A DNA stretch of 64,000 nucleotides, taken from Syntrophomonas sp. (GTDB lineage: Bacteria > Bacillota > Syntrophomonadia > Syntrophomonadales > Syntrophomonadaceae). This document shows positions 25,345-34,788 of this stretch, in pieces. A program made the position numbers and the translations under genes. The stretch's first letter is position 1. The number at the start of each line of letters is the position of its first letter. Under the pieces are notes generated by a model. That model searched no databases. It was given only the letters and a program-made list of their open reading frames with translations, and had not been told where the DNA came from. The stretch covers positions 1 through 64,000 of the forward strand of contig JAENZN010000020.1 of the NCBI GenBank assembly GCA_016841245.1. The letters are read 5' to 3'.

Positions 25345-25926
25345 ATAGGTGAAGGAGGGTACTACTGCCTGGTATTACAGGAAGCCGGTTTTCAAGAAGC
25401 TGCTGGCCATGGGAAGATAAATATTGAAAGGATTCTAGTCAATGAAATGGGTCAGGACAGCATCAGGTTTTCTTACGCGGAAAAAAACAGTCAGGGTCTT
25501 TATGAGATGACAGCGGGGCCGCTGGAGGCAGTTGAAGATGATATCTTTGAACTTATAAAAAGGGGTATAGAGAACCGTATTATATCCCCAATTTTACAGG
25601 CTGGTCTAAAAACCGTTATCCGCAGTAGTGATTTTATACCAGCGTCTTTCAAGCCGGTTAAGACTACCGAATATTGTGATGTTTATGCCCGAGGGGAAAT
25701 ATCAACTTGCGGTTATACCATAAGCATGGAGCGGATATTTATTAAAGGCATAAATGTGTTTGCTATTCGCCTGGCTATCTACCGGACCAATAAAAATGGT
25801 GTCCGGGCTATGGTATTGAAACCGGTCAACATGAGTGAGGAAGAATTTTTATACTTGTTTCAGGATGCTATAAAAAAAGGTGTATTCAGTAAAGTATTCA
25901 TCACTGCCTTATTAACATTATTATAG
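25345..25926 (+). CDS. Hypothetical protein with apparent AUA start
   Basis: The first usual start codon is ATG 25447, but it has no ribosome-binding site, and the same frame stays open upstream with protein-like content (GEGGYYCLVLQEAGFQEAAG). A perfect AAGGAGGT at 25330-25337 lies seven bases before ATA 25345, so translation probably starts there, giving 193 residues. No GTG, TTG or ATG exists in frame nearby. The protein is a cytoplasmic mixed alpha/beta protein with no recognised domain. A truncated pseudogene or a sequence error removing the true start are the alternatives. Confidence 0.5.
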   Translation: MGEGGYYCLVLQEAGFQEAAGHGKINIERILVNEMGQDSIRFSYAEKNSQGLYEMTAGPLEAVEDDIFELIKRGIENRIISPILQAGLKTVIRSSDFIPASFKPVKTTEYCDVYARGEISTCGYTISMERIFIKGINVFAIRLAIYRTNKNGVRAMVLKPVNMSEEEFLYLFQDAIKKGVFSKVFITALLTLL

Positions 25927-26036
25927 TTGGGATTAAAGGATTATAAAGACACAACTGCAGCAGGAGGCTCTACACATAATTACTGGCCTTTTGCTGATAA
26001 TAGAATTAAATATGACTGTATGTAAGGAACGTTATT

Positions 26037-26723
26037 ATGGACTTTGGTAAAAATAGCAGCAGCATGAGCAAAAAAATCCCAATATTAACATTTGTTATGG
26101 GGGGGGTGTTGATAACAATTGTTATACTGCTGCTTTGGTCTGCTGACCTGGCTGTTAACAGCAGTGGTGCCAGTACTGATATGGTAGACATCCAGAAATA
26201 TATACCTGGTATTAATGTGGATCTTAAATATTCAACAGATGATAACGTTTACGGTAAAGCAATCTATGAGATGAAAAAAGCTTATTTGAGAAGAGGAACG
26301 GCTGAAAAACTGAAGGCAGCTCAGGCAGAATTAAAGGCCACCGGCCTGAGTCTAAAAGTATGGGATGCTTACCGTCCGCCTGCTGCTCAATTTAAACTAT
26401 GGGAAATAATGCCTGATCGGCGTTTTGTGGTAAATCCTTATGAAGGATTTTCTTATCATTCCCGAGGTGTAGCAATAGATTTGACCCTGGTAGATAATGA
26501 GGGAAGGGAACTGCAGATGCCCAGCGGTTTTGATGATTTTTCAGCCCGGGCTGATCGGGACTACGGCGATGTGAGTTCCATACAGATGAATAATGCTAAA
26601 TTATTGGAAGAAGTTATGGTGCATAATGGCTTTAGCAGTATTTATTATGAGTGGTGGCATTTCACAGATAAGAAAAGAGATCAATATCAAGTACTGGAAG
26701 CAGATGAATTTGAATTTAAATAG
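26037..26723 (+). CDS. D-alanyl-D-alanine dipeptidase, VanX type, membrane-anchored
   Basis: The 228-residue protein has an N-terminal signal anchor (residues 14-38) and the VanX/DdpX fold: YRPPAAQFKLW, the zinc site SYHSRGVAIDLTL (H and D ligands) and YYEWWHF (catalytic Glu and third zinc His). The zinc site is complete. It should cleave D-Ala-D-Ala outside the membrane, in wall turnover or dipeptide use. There are no vanH or vanA genes nearby, so a vancomycin-resistance role is not indicated. Confidence 0.88.
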   Translation: MDFGKNSSSMSKKIPILTFVMGGVLITIVILLLWSADLAVNSSGASTDMVDIQKYIPGINVDLKYSTDDNVYGKAIYEMKKAYLRRGTAEKLKAAQAELKATGLSLKVWDAYRPPAAQFKLWEIMPDRRFVVNPYEGFSYHSRGVAIDLTLVDNEGRELQMPSGFDDFSARADRDYGDVSSIQMNNAKLLEEVMVHNGFSSIYYEWWHFTDKKRDQYQVLEADEFEFK

Positions 26724-26833
26724 ACCGATTCAGGATTATATGAAAATATTTGCCAGGAGGAATAATTTTTCGAGTTGTCGAATATTGTTTAGTAAAACCA
26801 TATGAGCACGGATTAAAGGGCGTCTGCCCATCC

Positions 26834-26866
26834 GTGAAAGAGGGCGAGAGGCCCTCTTCACTTTTC
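26834..26866 (+). terminator. Probable terminator hairpin
   Basis: GTGAA-GAGGGC (one bulged A) pairs with GCCCTCTTCAC around five bases, followed by TTTTC. Confidence 0.55.
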
Positions 26867-26983
26867 TGAACCAGTATTTGTTGTTAAATAAATGTATTAT
26901 CGGTCTTTGACTAATAATGTCATATGAAATTAACGATTATATTATATAATGATATATACACGGGTTTTTAGGAGGGTTTGTAT

Positions 26984-28654
26984 ATGGGGGAATCATTAAA
27001 AGAAACCGAACTGCAAATAGCTATTAAAGGTTTGGGATATTATAAAGTAGACTCAAACAGTACAGCCAGCGAACTGATCAATAATCTTAAGCAGCAGCTT
27101 CCCTACCAAGTGGTGGCACTGGCTGTAAATAATGATCTAAAGGATCTTAATTATGTATTCACGGAGCCATGTAGTGTTGAGCTGCTGGATTTGAGCAGCG
27201 AAATCGGGTTTCGGATTTATCGACGCGGGGTGGTTTTCCTTTTATTGAAAGCCTGCCGGGAACTTTACCCGGAAACCCAATTGGTAATAAAGCATTCCCT
27301 GTCCAACGGATTGTATTGCGAACTGTTGGATAAAGTGCTGGATGATAAAGAGGCTGCACAGATACAAAAGCGAATGCGTGAGCTGGCAGTACTGGATTTA
27401 CCAATAAAGAAAATGCTGGTTTCCAGGGAACAGGCTGCCTTTACTTATGAAAAGCAGGGCATGCTGGATAAGATAAAACTACTGGAGTTTAGAGAAAAAA
27501 AAGTTGTTCATATGTATGAGCTGGATGGCTTTTATGAATATTTTTATGGCCATATGGTGCCCAATACTGGAATGCTCGATAATTTCAGGCTTTTGAACTA
27601 TCCGCCAGGTTTAATACTTCAAACTCCGGAACGGAGCAGCCCCAAGACAATACAACCTTATATAGATCAGAGAAAGCTCTTTAGTATATATTCAGAAGCC
27701 AAAGAATGGGGTGAAATGATGGGAACCCCACACGTGGCAGCTTTAAACGACATTATTGAAAACCAGGATATTATAGACTTAATAAGGATAAACGAAGCTC
27801 TGCATGAGAAGAAGATTGCTACTATATCCGATATGATCTACCAGGATAAGAATATTCGTCTGATATTGATTGCCGGTCCATCTTCTTCAGGCAAGACGAC
27901 TTTTGCTCAGAGGTTGATGATACAGCTTCGGGTGAATGGGCTTAAACCAGTTATGGTGTCCCTGGATAATTACTTCGTTGATAGGGAGGATACACCACGG
28001 GATGAAAACGGTGATTATGATTTTGAAGCCCTGGAAGCATTGAAGCTCGACCTCTTTAATGAGCAGTTGAGCAAACTAATTAAGGGAGAAGAAGTGCAAG
28101 TACCGGTTTTCAACTTCAAAAAGGGTCGCTGTGAAGATTACGGTTTACCGATAAAAGTACCTGATGGAGAACCGATAATAGTAGAAGGCATACATGGATT
28201 AAACGACCAATTGACCTGGAGTATACCATCTGAACAGAAGTTTAAAATTTATATTAGTGCCCTGACCCAGTTGAACATTGATTTTTCTAATCGTATTCCG
28301 ACTACTGATTGCCGCCTTCTGCGCAGAATAATAAGGGATGCACGCACCCGAGGTCATGGCACCAGAGAAACCTTAAACCGCTGGCCTTCAGTCAGGCGAG
28401 GAGAGATGAAGAATATCTTTCCTTTTCAGGAAAACGCGGATGTTATGTTTAATTCGTCTCTGGTATATGAGCTGGCTGTTCTCAAGAAATATGCCGGCCC
28501 GCTGCTGATGGATATCGGTCCTGGCGAACCAGAATATATAGAGGCTAAACGCCTCGGCAAGTTTCTCAGTTATTTCCGAGAAGCTCCAGCAGAACCTATT
28601 CCACCAAACTCAATATTACGAGAATTTATAGGCGGAAGTTGGTTCCACTATTAA
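26984..28654 (+). CDS. TGS-domain nucleoside kinase (uridine kinase-like)
   Basis: The 556-residue protein joins an N-terminal region resembling the TGS and second domain of threonyl-tRNA synthetase (residues 1-200, LVIKHSLSNGLYCELLD) to a phosphoribulokinase/uridine-kinase domain with P-loop AGPSSSGKTTFAQRL (about 303-317), DNYFVDREDTPRDENG and VEGIHGLND. This fusion is well known in Clostridia and Thermotogae as a nucleoside kinase; uridine or a related nucleoside is the likely substrate. GGAGGG lies seven bases before ATG 26984, which I prefer to TTG 26978. It seems to be a single-gene transcript. Confidence 0.85.
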   Translation: MGESLKETELQIAIKGLGYYKVDSNSTASELINNLKQQLPYQVVALAVNNDLKDLNYVFTEPCSVELLDLSSEIGFRIYRRGVVFLLLKACRELYPETQLVIKHSLSNGLYCELLDKVLDDKEAAQIQKRMRELAVLDLPIKKMLVSREQAAFTYEKQGMLDKIKLLEFREKKVVHMYELDGFYEYFYGHMVPNTGMLDNFRLLNYPPGLILQTPERSSPKTIQPYIDQRKLFSIYSEAKEWGEMMGTPHVAALNDIIENQDIIDLIRINEALHEKKIATISDMIYQDKNIRLILIAGPSSSGKTTFAQRLMIQLRVNGLKPVMVSLDNYFVDREDTPRDENGDYDFEALEALKLDLFNEQLSKLIKGEEVQVPVFNFKKGRCEDYGLPIKVPDGEPIIVEGIHGLNDQLTWSIPSEQKFKIYISALTQLNIDFSNRIPTTDCRLLRRIIRDARTRGHGTRETLNRWPSVRRGEMKNIFPFQENADVMFNSSLVYELAVLKKYAGPLLMDIGPGEPEYIEAKRLGKFLSYFREAPAEPIPPNSILREFIGGSWFHY

Positions 28655-28659
28655 GGAAC

Positions 28660-28704
28660 GGGGACACACCTACCCTTGGGGCGCTTGGCGGTAGGAATGT
28701 CCCC
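28660..28704. repeat. GGGGAC-type imperfect palindrome
   Basis: GGGGACACACCTACC (28660-28674) is mirrored at 28690-28704 with two mismatches, six bases past the kinase stop codon. Shorter related bits (GGAATGTCCCG, GGAACATCC) follow to 28742. Confidence 0.75.
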
Positions 28705-28901
28705 ATTATGCAGGAATGTCCCGTTTGCTATAGGAACATCCAAGTATGCAGGTGAAATCAAGCGTCAGTCGGTGGGATTGTTCAGGTAGCAGCTGATGTA
28801 AAATATTTATCTATACTGTGTAAAATTCATGTAACAGGTATATCAGCAAAAGTGAATAAGGTTTAACATAAAGATAATACCTGTTATGGGGGTGAAAATA
28901 T

Positions 28902-29600
28902 ATGAAAAGAAAAATACTGGTAGTTGATGATGAAGAGTCTCTGGTAAGGTTAATAACCTATAATTTAAATAAAGAAGGATTTAATACGGTTTATGCTTAT
29001 GATGGAGAAGAAGTAATTAAGATTATTGAAAGAGAAAAGCCGGACCTTCTTATCCTGGACTTGATGCTGCCTGAAAAAGGTGGTTTGGAAATATGTCGGG
29101 AAATTAGAAGCAGTGGAAGCAAAATCCCTATCATTATGCTTACCGCCCGGGATGAGGAATTAGATCGGGTGCTGGGTCTGGAACTAGGAGCCGATGATTA
29201 TGTTACCAAACCTTTCAGTGTCAGGGAACTGGTAGCTCGGGTTAAGGCTGTTTTAAGACGTAATTTGGGGCAGGAACCTGAAAAAGACCACGAGAAGGCA
29301 GTCTTTCGGGCCGGACCATTCATGGTAAAACCCGAGAGCTATGAAATATATTTCGATGATGAGCTTTTGGACCTTACTCTGAAGGAATATGAACTGTTAG
29401 ATATTTTGATCCGCAATCGGGGGCGAGTATTGAAGAGAGATTACCTTTTGGAACTGCTCTGGGAATATTCTGAGAGTGTAAATACCAGGGTCTTGGACGT
29501 CCATATAAGTAAACTGCGCGATAAGATTGAGAAGGATTCCAAGAACCCCCGATATATAAAAACCGTACGAGGGCTGGGCTATAAGCTGGAGGCTGATTAA
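28902..29600 (+). CDS. phoP: OmpR-family response regulator, PhoP/PhoB-like
   Basis: This 232-residue protein has a receiver domain (DDEESLVRL, phospho-acceptor in LLILDLMLPEKGG, TKPFSV Lys) and a C-terminal winged helix (LTLKEYELLDILIRNRGRVL, VLDVHISKLRDKIE, YIKTVRGLGYKLE). It is followed one base later by its sensor kinase and then by pst genes, which identifies it as the phosphate regulator. Hexamers GTAACA (28831) and TTAACA (28863) in its own leader could be PhoP sites for autoregulation, but the spacing is less regular than before pstS. Confidence 0.9.
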   Translation: MKRKILVVDDEESLVRLITYNLNKEGFNTVYAYDGEEVIKIIEREKPDLLILDLMLPEKGGLEICREIRSSGSKIPIIMLTARDEELDRVLGLELGADDYVTKPFSVRELVARVKAVLRRNLGQEPEKDHEKAVFRAGPFMVKPESYEIYFDDELLDLTLKEYELLDILIRNRGRVLKRDYLLELLWEYSESVNTRVLDVHISKLRDKIEKDSKNPRYIKTVRGLGYKLEAD

Positions 29601-29601
29601 A

Positions 29602-31371
29602 ATGAAAAAATCAATTAGGAAGAGACTTACTGGATCATATCTATTGATTATCATACTTATCCTCCTGGTAACAGGAGCTATATTGAGCGTAACCCTCAGA
29701 CAGTATTACCTGGATAACGTAGAGACGAATTTGGAACGTGAAACCAGGCTGGCAGCTTCAATGCTTGAGGCCTACCAAACGGATAAAACAGATGTTCTAG
29801 AATATATGAACGATATAAGCAAACTGGTGGCTCAGAATACTGATGCTCGGGTTACTATAGTTAATAACCAGGGGACCGTCATTGCCGATTCCATGTTCGA
29901 TATTGCTGAGCTGGGACCTCATAACGGACGACCAGAAATATATCAGGCATTGCAAGGAGATACTGGAATAGCAATGCGTTTCAGTGATACCGAGGGCCAG
30001 CAGATGATATATGTGGCTGTTCCATTTACCAACAATGATATGCAGGGAGTAGTTAGACTGGCCAGGTCTTTGGAAGAAGTGGAATCGGTGCATTACCATA
30101 TTCTGCTCCTTATCCTGCTGGCAATTATGCTGATAGGAGTAATTGCGTTTGTAATCAGCACCCGCTTGGCAGCTAATTTTACCCGACCCCTAACAGAACT
30201 CACCAGTGCAGTGGAAGAGATAGCGCGTGGGGACCTGGATAAGAGAATATCAATCTGGTCAGATGATGAACTGGGTTTATTAGCCTCGGCGGTAAATTAT
30301 ATGGCTAGTGAGATGGATAAAACTCTGACAAAAATTTCGGCGGTTAGTAACCGTTTGGAAGTGGTTTTGAAAAACACCGTAAATGGCATTATTATGGTAG
30401 ATCTGGATGCCAGGATCACCTACGCCAACCCGAAAGCTGTGAAACTACTGGTTATGGGTAATGAGTATCAGGGAAGAAAACATGTAGAGGTAATAAATAA
30501 TTATGATATACTGCAGGCAATTGACGAAGTCCGGCGAATGCTCCAACCGGTACGCCTGGAGATACAGCTGTTCACTCCAACCGAAAGACTAATTGAAGCC
30601 AATATCCTGCCTATATGTAAGGATATACCTCAGATATATGGCGGTGTTCTGGTAGTGCTCAACGATATAACCGAGTTAAAAAGATTGGAACGAGTACGCC
30701 GAGATTTTGTAGCTAATGTTTCCCATGAATTGAAGACTCCGGTTGCCAGCATAAGCGGTTTTGCGGAAACACTTATGAACGAGAGCGAAGAAAACCACCA
30801 GAACGTAAGGGAGTTTTCGGAAATTATTTATAAAGAGGCAATCAGATTAACTAAACTAATTAATCGCCTGCTGGAACTATCCAGCCTGGAATCAGGAAAA
30901 TCCGGCCTTAACATTAGAAATGTGGATATGATTCACCTGATCGAGGACACAGTTGAGCTGGTCAAACGAGATGGGAAAATTGCAAAAATTAATATAATAA
31001 AACCAGCCGGGCAGGTGCTGGTTGAATGTGATAAAGAGTTAATAGTTCAGGTACTGCTGAATCTGATTGATAATGCTCTTATATACAGTCCGGATGGAGA
31101 ACCCATAACCATTACCCTGGAAGATGAAGGCGATAAAATAAAAGTATTGGTTATAGACCGGGGGGAAGGTATACCCGAGAAAGAAACTGATCGAGTATTC
31201 GAACGCTTCTACCGGGTAGATAAAGCCCGCTCTCGTAAAACTGGAGGTACCGGCCTGGGGCTGTCCATCGTCAAGCATCTGGTCGAGAATCATAACGGCG
31301 TAACCGGTGTAGAGAGCACTCCTGGGAAAGGTTCTACTTTCTATTTCATAATCCCTAAAAAACAAAAATAA
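29602..31371 (+). CDS. phoR: Phosphate-responsive sensor histidine kinase, PhoR/ResE-like
   Basis: The 589-residue kinase has a first membrane segment (about 12-32), an extracellular sensing domain (about 33-165), a second segment (about 168-190), HAMP (to about 245), a PAS domain (VVLKNTVNGIIMVDLDARITY), HisKA with phospho-His in NVSHELKTPVASISG, and HATPase (NLIDNALIYSP, DRGEGIP, GTGLGLSIV). It phosphorylates PhoP, with which it is cotranscribed. The double-domain architecture is like Bacillus PhoR. Regulation probably runs through the Pst/PhoU complex encoded downstream. Confidence 0.9.
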   Translation: MKKSIRKRLTGSYLLIIILILLVTGAILSVTLRQYYLDNVETNLERETRLAASMLEAYQTDKTDVLEYMNDISKLVAQNTDARVTIVNNQGTVIADSMFDIAELGPHNGRPEIYQALQGDTGIAMRFSDTEGQQMIYVAVPFTNNDMQGVVRLARSLEEVESVHYHILLLILLAIMLIGVIAFVISTRLAANFTRPLTELTSAVEEIARGDLDKRISIWSDDELGLLASAVNYMASEMDKTLTKISAVSNRLEVVLKNTVNGIIMVDLDARITYANPKAVKLLVMGNEYQGRKHVEVINNYDILQAIDEVRRMLQPVRLEIQLFTPTERLIEANILPICKDIPQIYGGVLVVLNDITELKRLERVRRDFVANVSHELKTPVASISGFAETLMNESEENHQNVREFSEIIYKEAIRLTKLINRLLELSSLESGKSGLNIRNVDMIHLIEDTVELVKRDGKIAKINIIKPAGQVLVECDKELIVQVLLNLIDNALIYSPDGEPITITLEDEGDKIKVLVIDRGEGIPEKETDRVFERFYRVDKARSRKTGGTGLGLSIVKHLVENHNGVTGVESTPGKGSTFYFIIPKKQK

Positions 31372-31385
31372 CCAAGGAACAAACC

Positions 31386-31418
31386 GGGACAAGGGGACGG
31401 GTACCTTGTCCCTTTTTT
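31386..31418 (+). terminator. Intrinsic terminator of phoPR
   Basis: GGGACAAGG pairs with CCTTGTCCC around nine bases, followed by six T. The arm sequence is related to the GGGGAC palindromes. Confidence 0.85.
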
Positions 31419-31480
31419 GTGTTATGGGGAAGGTTCTCCTGATATACCGAAGTGTATCAGAAGAACCTTCCCCATAACAC
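31419..31480. repeat. 26-bp palindrome with GGTTCTCCTGA core
   Basis: Bases 31419-31444 and 31455-31480 are complementary with one mismatch around a ten-base loop. The GGTTCTCCTGA part also occurs in the palindrome at 43516. It directly follows the phoPR terminator. Confidence 0.85.
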
Positions 31481-31500
31481 GTTTCATTTTGGAGATGGCT

Positions 31501-31561
31501 TTTACATTTAATTAACAAAGAAAATACTCGGATTTAACCAGTTTACAAAAGAGATTTAACA
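31501..31561 (+). promoter_or_regulatory. PhoP-box-like hexamers before pstS
   Basis: TTTACA (31501), TTAACA (31512), TTAACC (31534) and TTAACA (31556) all fall on one 11-base register, which is the spacing of Gram-positive PhoP boxes (TTAACA-like hexamers once per helical turn). They lie 66-126 bases before the pstS start. Confidence 0.6.
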
Positions 31562-31626
31562 AGTTGGTGTTAGATTGAAAACAGGGCAAATTAAAATATT
31601 AGAAGTAAATAAGGAGGAAAGAGTTT

Positions 31627-32475
31627 ATGTCAATTAAGTCAAAAAGGATGGGCAGCTTATTTATAGTCGGCCTTATGCTGCTGGCAGCATTTGCGGTAGC
31701 AGGTTGTGGTAATGGGGAGGAAGATTCCAGCCAGGAACTAAGCGGCAAGCTCACTATCGCTGGTTCTACATCGGTGCAGCCCTTTAGTGATGTTTTAGCT
31801 GAAGAATTTATGGCCAGTAACCCGAACGTAGAGATAAGTGTACAGGGTGGAGGATCCAGCCAGGGAGTTACCGCAGCTGCTTCAGGAGCAGCAGAAATCG
31901 GTGCAGCATCAAGGAATGTTAAAGAAGAAGAGATGACCGCCAACCCAGATTTAGTAGTAACTCAAATCGCCATAGATGGCGTAGCAGTTGTAGCTCACCC
32001 TTCCAACCCGGTGAAGGATGTTACCTTAGAAGATATTAAAAACATTTACCTGGGGAACATTACCAACTGGAAAGACCTGGGAGGAAAAGATGCTGTGATT
32101 ACTGTAGTAAGCAGGGAAGAAGGTTCTGGTACCAGGGATGCCTTTGTGGGAATGGTAATGGATGACGAAGAAATCGCTCCCAGCGCAATCATTCAAAACT
32201 CCAATGGGGCAGTCCGGACTGCTGTAGCAGGTGATGAGAATTCTATAGGCTTTGTATCACTGGCGATGGTAAATAATGAAATCAAAGCACTGGAAGTCGA
32301 AGGTGTTGCCGCCAGCGTGGAAAACATTAAAGCTGGTACTTACAAGATATCCAGACCATTTAATTATATTACTAAAAATGATCCCGAAGGACTTGCCAAG
32401 GTCTTTATCGACTTCGTTCTCAGTGATGAAGGACAAAAAATTATGGTTGATGAAGGAGCTATAAGCGTGAAATAA
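31627..32475 (+). CDS. pstS: Phosphate-binding lipoprotein of the Pst transporter
   Basis: The 282-residue protein starts with a lipoprotein signal (LMLLAAFAVAGCGN, lipid-bearing Cys). The mature part has the PstS pattern: LTIAGSTSVQPFSD, QGGGSSQGV, REEGSGTRDAFV and IGFVS, the loops that coordinate phosphate. It binds phosphate outside the membrane and delivers it to PstCA. AAGGAGGA precedes the ATG. Unusually, pstC does not follow; a three-gene ABC/MarR cassette lies between. Confidence 0.95.
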   Translation: MSIKSKRMGSLFIVGLMLLAAFAVAGCGNGEEDSSQELSGKLTIAGSTSVQPFSDVLAEEFMASNPNVEISVQGGGSSQGVTAAASGAAEIGAASRNVKEEEMTANPDLVVTQIAIDGVAVVAHPSNPVKDVTLEDIKNIYLGNITNWKDLGGKDAVITVVSREEGSGTRDAFVGMVMDDEEIAPSAIIQNSNGAVRTAVAGDENSIGFVSLAMVNNEIKALEVEGVAASVENIKAGTYKISRPFNYITKNDPEGLAKVFIDFVLSDEGQKIMVDEGAISVK

Positions 32476-32635
32476 AATTCGATTACCTGGTTTATGCAAA
32501 GAGGGATTAAGCTGCACAAGCGAAAACTCTTGGTCCAGGTTAAGTACTGCAAAATACTCGGGGGCGCAGACTGAAAAGCTGTGACCCCCATTTTTTATTT
32601 AGTGTCAAGTACGGCTGTATTTGACAAGCTGCAGC

Positions 32636-32720
32636 GGAATGGAGATACACCTTCCTTGGAGTATTTATTGAAGGAGTACCTATTATGCGTGACCATATGA
32701 AGGAATATCCAAAAGGCTGA
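32636..32720. repeat. Degenerate copy of the GGGGAC palindrome
   Basis: The stretch aligns by eye with 28660-28742 (shared blocks ACACCT, CC-TTGG, ATTATGC, GGAA-ATCCAA) but has lost its pairing. It occupies most of the gap between pstS and the ABC-2 permease; the rest of 32476-32966 shows only an AT-rich promoter-like zone. Confidence 0.45.
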
Positions 32721-32966
32721 CAGAAAGAACCCTCTCCATGTTACCAGATACCCCCCATATTCATTCTTGAAAGAAACTAAGATGATGCTGGAGCGGATAT
32801 ATCGTTGCCAGCCTCGGCAGTTTTTAATGATTTCGTTTTTATGTATTCAATTTTAACCGGTGATACAGCTGTGTATTGCCACTCTGAGCGGCATAGGCAG
32901 TAATAATATTATAAAAGGTATATAATACTAATTATGCTCAATATTATTTTTGGGAGGGAATTTTCT

Positions 32967-33755
32967 TTGAAACTTCTGATAGTAGCAAAAAGGGAATTAT
33001 TAGAACACTGGAGAAACTGGAAGTTAATCCTGTTGTTGATGGCTGTTTTTGGTGGGATTATTATGGCTCTGTACACCGAGGTGGGACCGACAGCAAATTC
33101 CAGCAGTGTACTGGATCCCTTTTTTGAACTGTTTGCCATTTTATGTCCATTTATTGGGATATTCGCGGCTATGGATTCTGTGGTGGGGGAAAAAGAAAGA
33201 GGCACCCTGGAACTGGTCTTATCCAAACCTGTCTCTCGCAAGACTATTTTATATGGTAAGTTTATCAATTACCTTATTATCATACTGCCTTTGCTTATCA
33301 TCGAGCTCATCGTGGCCTATTATTATGCCCAGCTGACGGGAATATCCACCTATAGATGGCAGTTGCCTATGCCTCCCTTTACTCAATGGATGTCCATGGT
33401 GCTTATCCTCTCTATGGTTGCCGTATATTATACAGCCTTGACTATGTTAATATCTTTATTCGCTCGAAGTACAGCTGTAGCAGGTTTGATTGGAGTAATT
33501 TTTATCACACCAGCTCATCCTCTGGGAGGCGAATTTTTAAGGATCGCCGGTATGCTTACAGGGATCAGCAGTTTTGACCAGGTGCCCGTACCATTTAAAT
33601 TCTGCCTCAGCATTTTTGGGAAATACCAGAAATATGCTATGACCAGTACCCACGATTTCTGGATTTGTGTGTGGTCTTTGTTGATAATAACAGTTTTTGT
33701 TTTGTTAATAAGTGGCTGGATATTTGATAGACAGAATATTACCTTCAGGTTTTAA
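32967..33755 (+). CDS. ABC-2 type transporter permease
   Basis: The 262-residue protein has an N-terminal cytoplasmic start (AKRELLEHWRNWK), then six hydrophobic segments, with the family phrase GTLELVLSKPVSRKTILYGKF after the second. This is the NosY-like ABC-2 permease layout. GGGAGG at 32952-32957 favours TTG 32967 as the start over ATG 32934, which would give 11 more residues. The next gene encodes its ATPase. Substrate unknown; export of a lipid, peptide or drug are options. Confidence 0.8.
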   Translation: MKLLIVAKRELLEHWRNWKLILLLMAVFGGIIMALYTEVGPTANSSSVLDPFFELFAILCPFIGIFAAMDSVVGEKERGTLELVLSKPVSRKTILYGKFINYLIIILPLLIIELIVAYYYAQLTGISTYRWQLPMPPFTQWMSMVLILSMVAVYYTALTMLISLFARSTAVAGLIGVIFITPAHPLGGEFLRIAGMLTGISSFDQVPVPFKFCLSIFGKYQKYAMTSTHDFWICVWSLLIITVFVLLISGWIFDRQNITFRF

Positions 33756-33770
33756 AGGGGGAAATTGATA

Positions 33771-34709
33771 ATGGCCGATTATGCGATAGATATTAACCAT
33801 CTTACTAAGAATTACGGTAAGCTGGCAGCAGTAGATGATGTGAGTCTTAGAGTAAAACAAGGTATTTCCTTTGGATTACTGGGACCCAATGGGGCGGGAA
33901 AGACCACTACCTTAAAAATGATGACAACTTTAATCCGTCCTGACAGCGGCAGAGCTGTTATAGCAGGATATGATGTCAAACAGGAACCTATGAAGGTTCG
34001 GCGGCATATTGGATATGTCTCTGAAAATCCTAGTTTTTATCCTCGAATGACTACAATCGAGACCCTTAGATATATTGGAAAACTGCTGGATATACCCAAT
34101 AAGATTTTGGAAAAGCGTATCGACGCTAATTTGGAGCTGGTAGGATTATTGGAGAAAAAAAATAACTATGTGGGGGAATACTCGAGAGGGATGCGGCACC
34201 GCTTGTCGCTGGCCCAGGCGTTGTTATCGGATCCTGAGGTATTGTTTCTGGATGAGCCAACTCTGGGATTAGATCCAATAGGTGCCAGGGATATCAGAGA
34301 TTTGATTGTGCAGCTTATACAGAGAAATGATGTGACTATCGTAATGTCTTCCCATACCCTTCCAGAAGTAGAAAGGATCTGCGACGAGATTGCTGTTTTC
34401 AACCATGGGAAAATTATCGCCCGGGATAGTGTCGAGAACTTACGCCACACTGTGGGAGGCAAAAATATAGAGGTTAGATTAGTGGAAAAAGATGAACGGG
34501 TTTTAGCCGCAGTAAAAGATCTGGAATTTGTTAATGATGTAATTCTGGCAAACAATCGTTTGCTGATTACTTATAGTGGAGATAAAGAGGTAATTCCTTT
34601 AATACTTGAGACAATATTTGGTGCAAATCGGCAGATACTTTCATTTGGCCCCAGAGAAATAAGTCTGGAGGATATTCTTTTCCGCCTGCTGCAGGATAAT
34701 GAAGATTAG
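33771..34709 (+). CDS. ABC transporter ATP-binding protein
   Basis: The 312-residue ATPase has Walker A GPNGAGKTT, the Q-loop region, the signature as YSRGMRHRLSLAQAL, Walker B VLFLDEP and the switch His in MSSHTLPEV, followed by a C-terminal regulatory extension. AAAGGGGGA fits ATG 33771. It is 15 bases after the permease, with which it forms an exporter. A MarR regulator follows 79 bases on. The set has no visible link to phosphate other than place. Confidence 0.9.
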   Translation: MADYAIDINHLTKNYGKLAAVDDVSLRVKQGISFGLLGPNGAGKTTTLKMMTTLIRPDSGRAVIAGYDVKQEPMKVRRHIGYVSENPSFYPRMTTIETLRYIGKLLDIPNKILEKRIDANLELVGLLEKKNNYVGEYSRGMRHRLSLAQALLSDPEVLFLDEPTLGLDPIGARDIRDLIVQLIQRNDVTIVMSSHTLPEVERICDEIAVFNHGKIIARDSVENLRHTVGGKNIEVRLVEKDERVLAAVKDLEFVNDVILANNRLLITYSGDKEVIPLILETIFGANRQILSFGPREISLEDILFRLLQDNED

Positions 34710-34788
34710 CTGCTCTGATTGACAAAATAGATAAAATAATATTTAATTAACTAGTATTTAATGAAATGTTAACTAAGGTGAGATGTTA

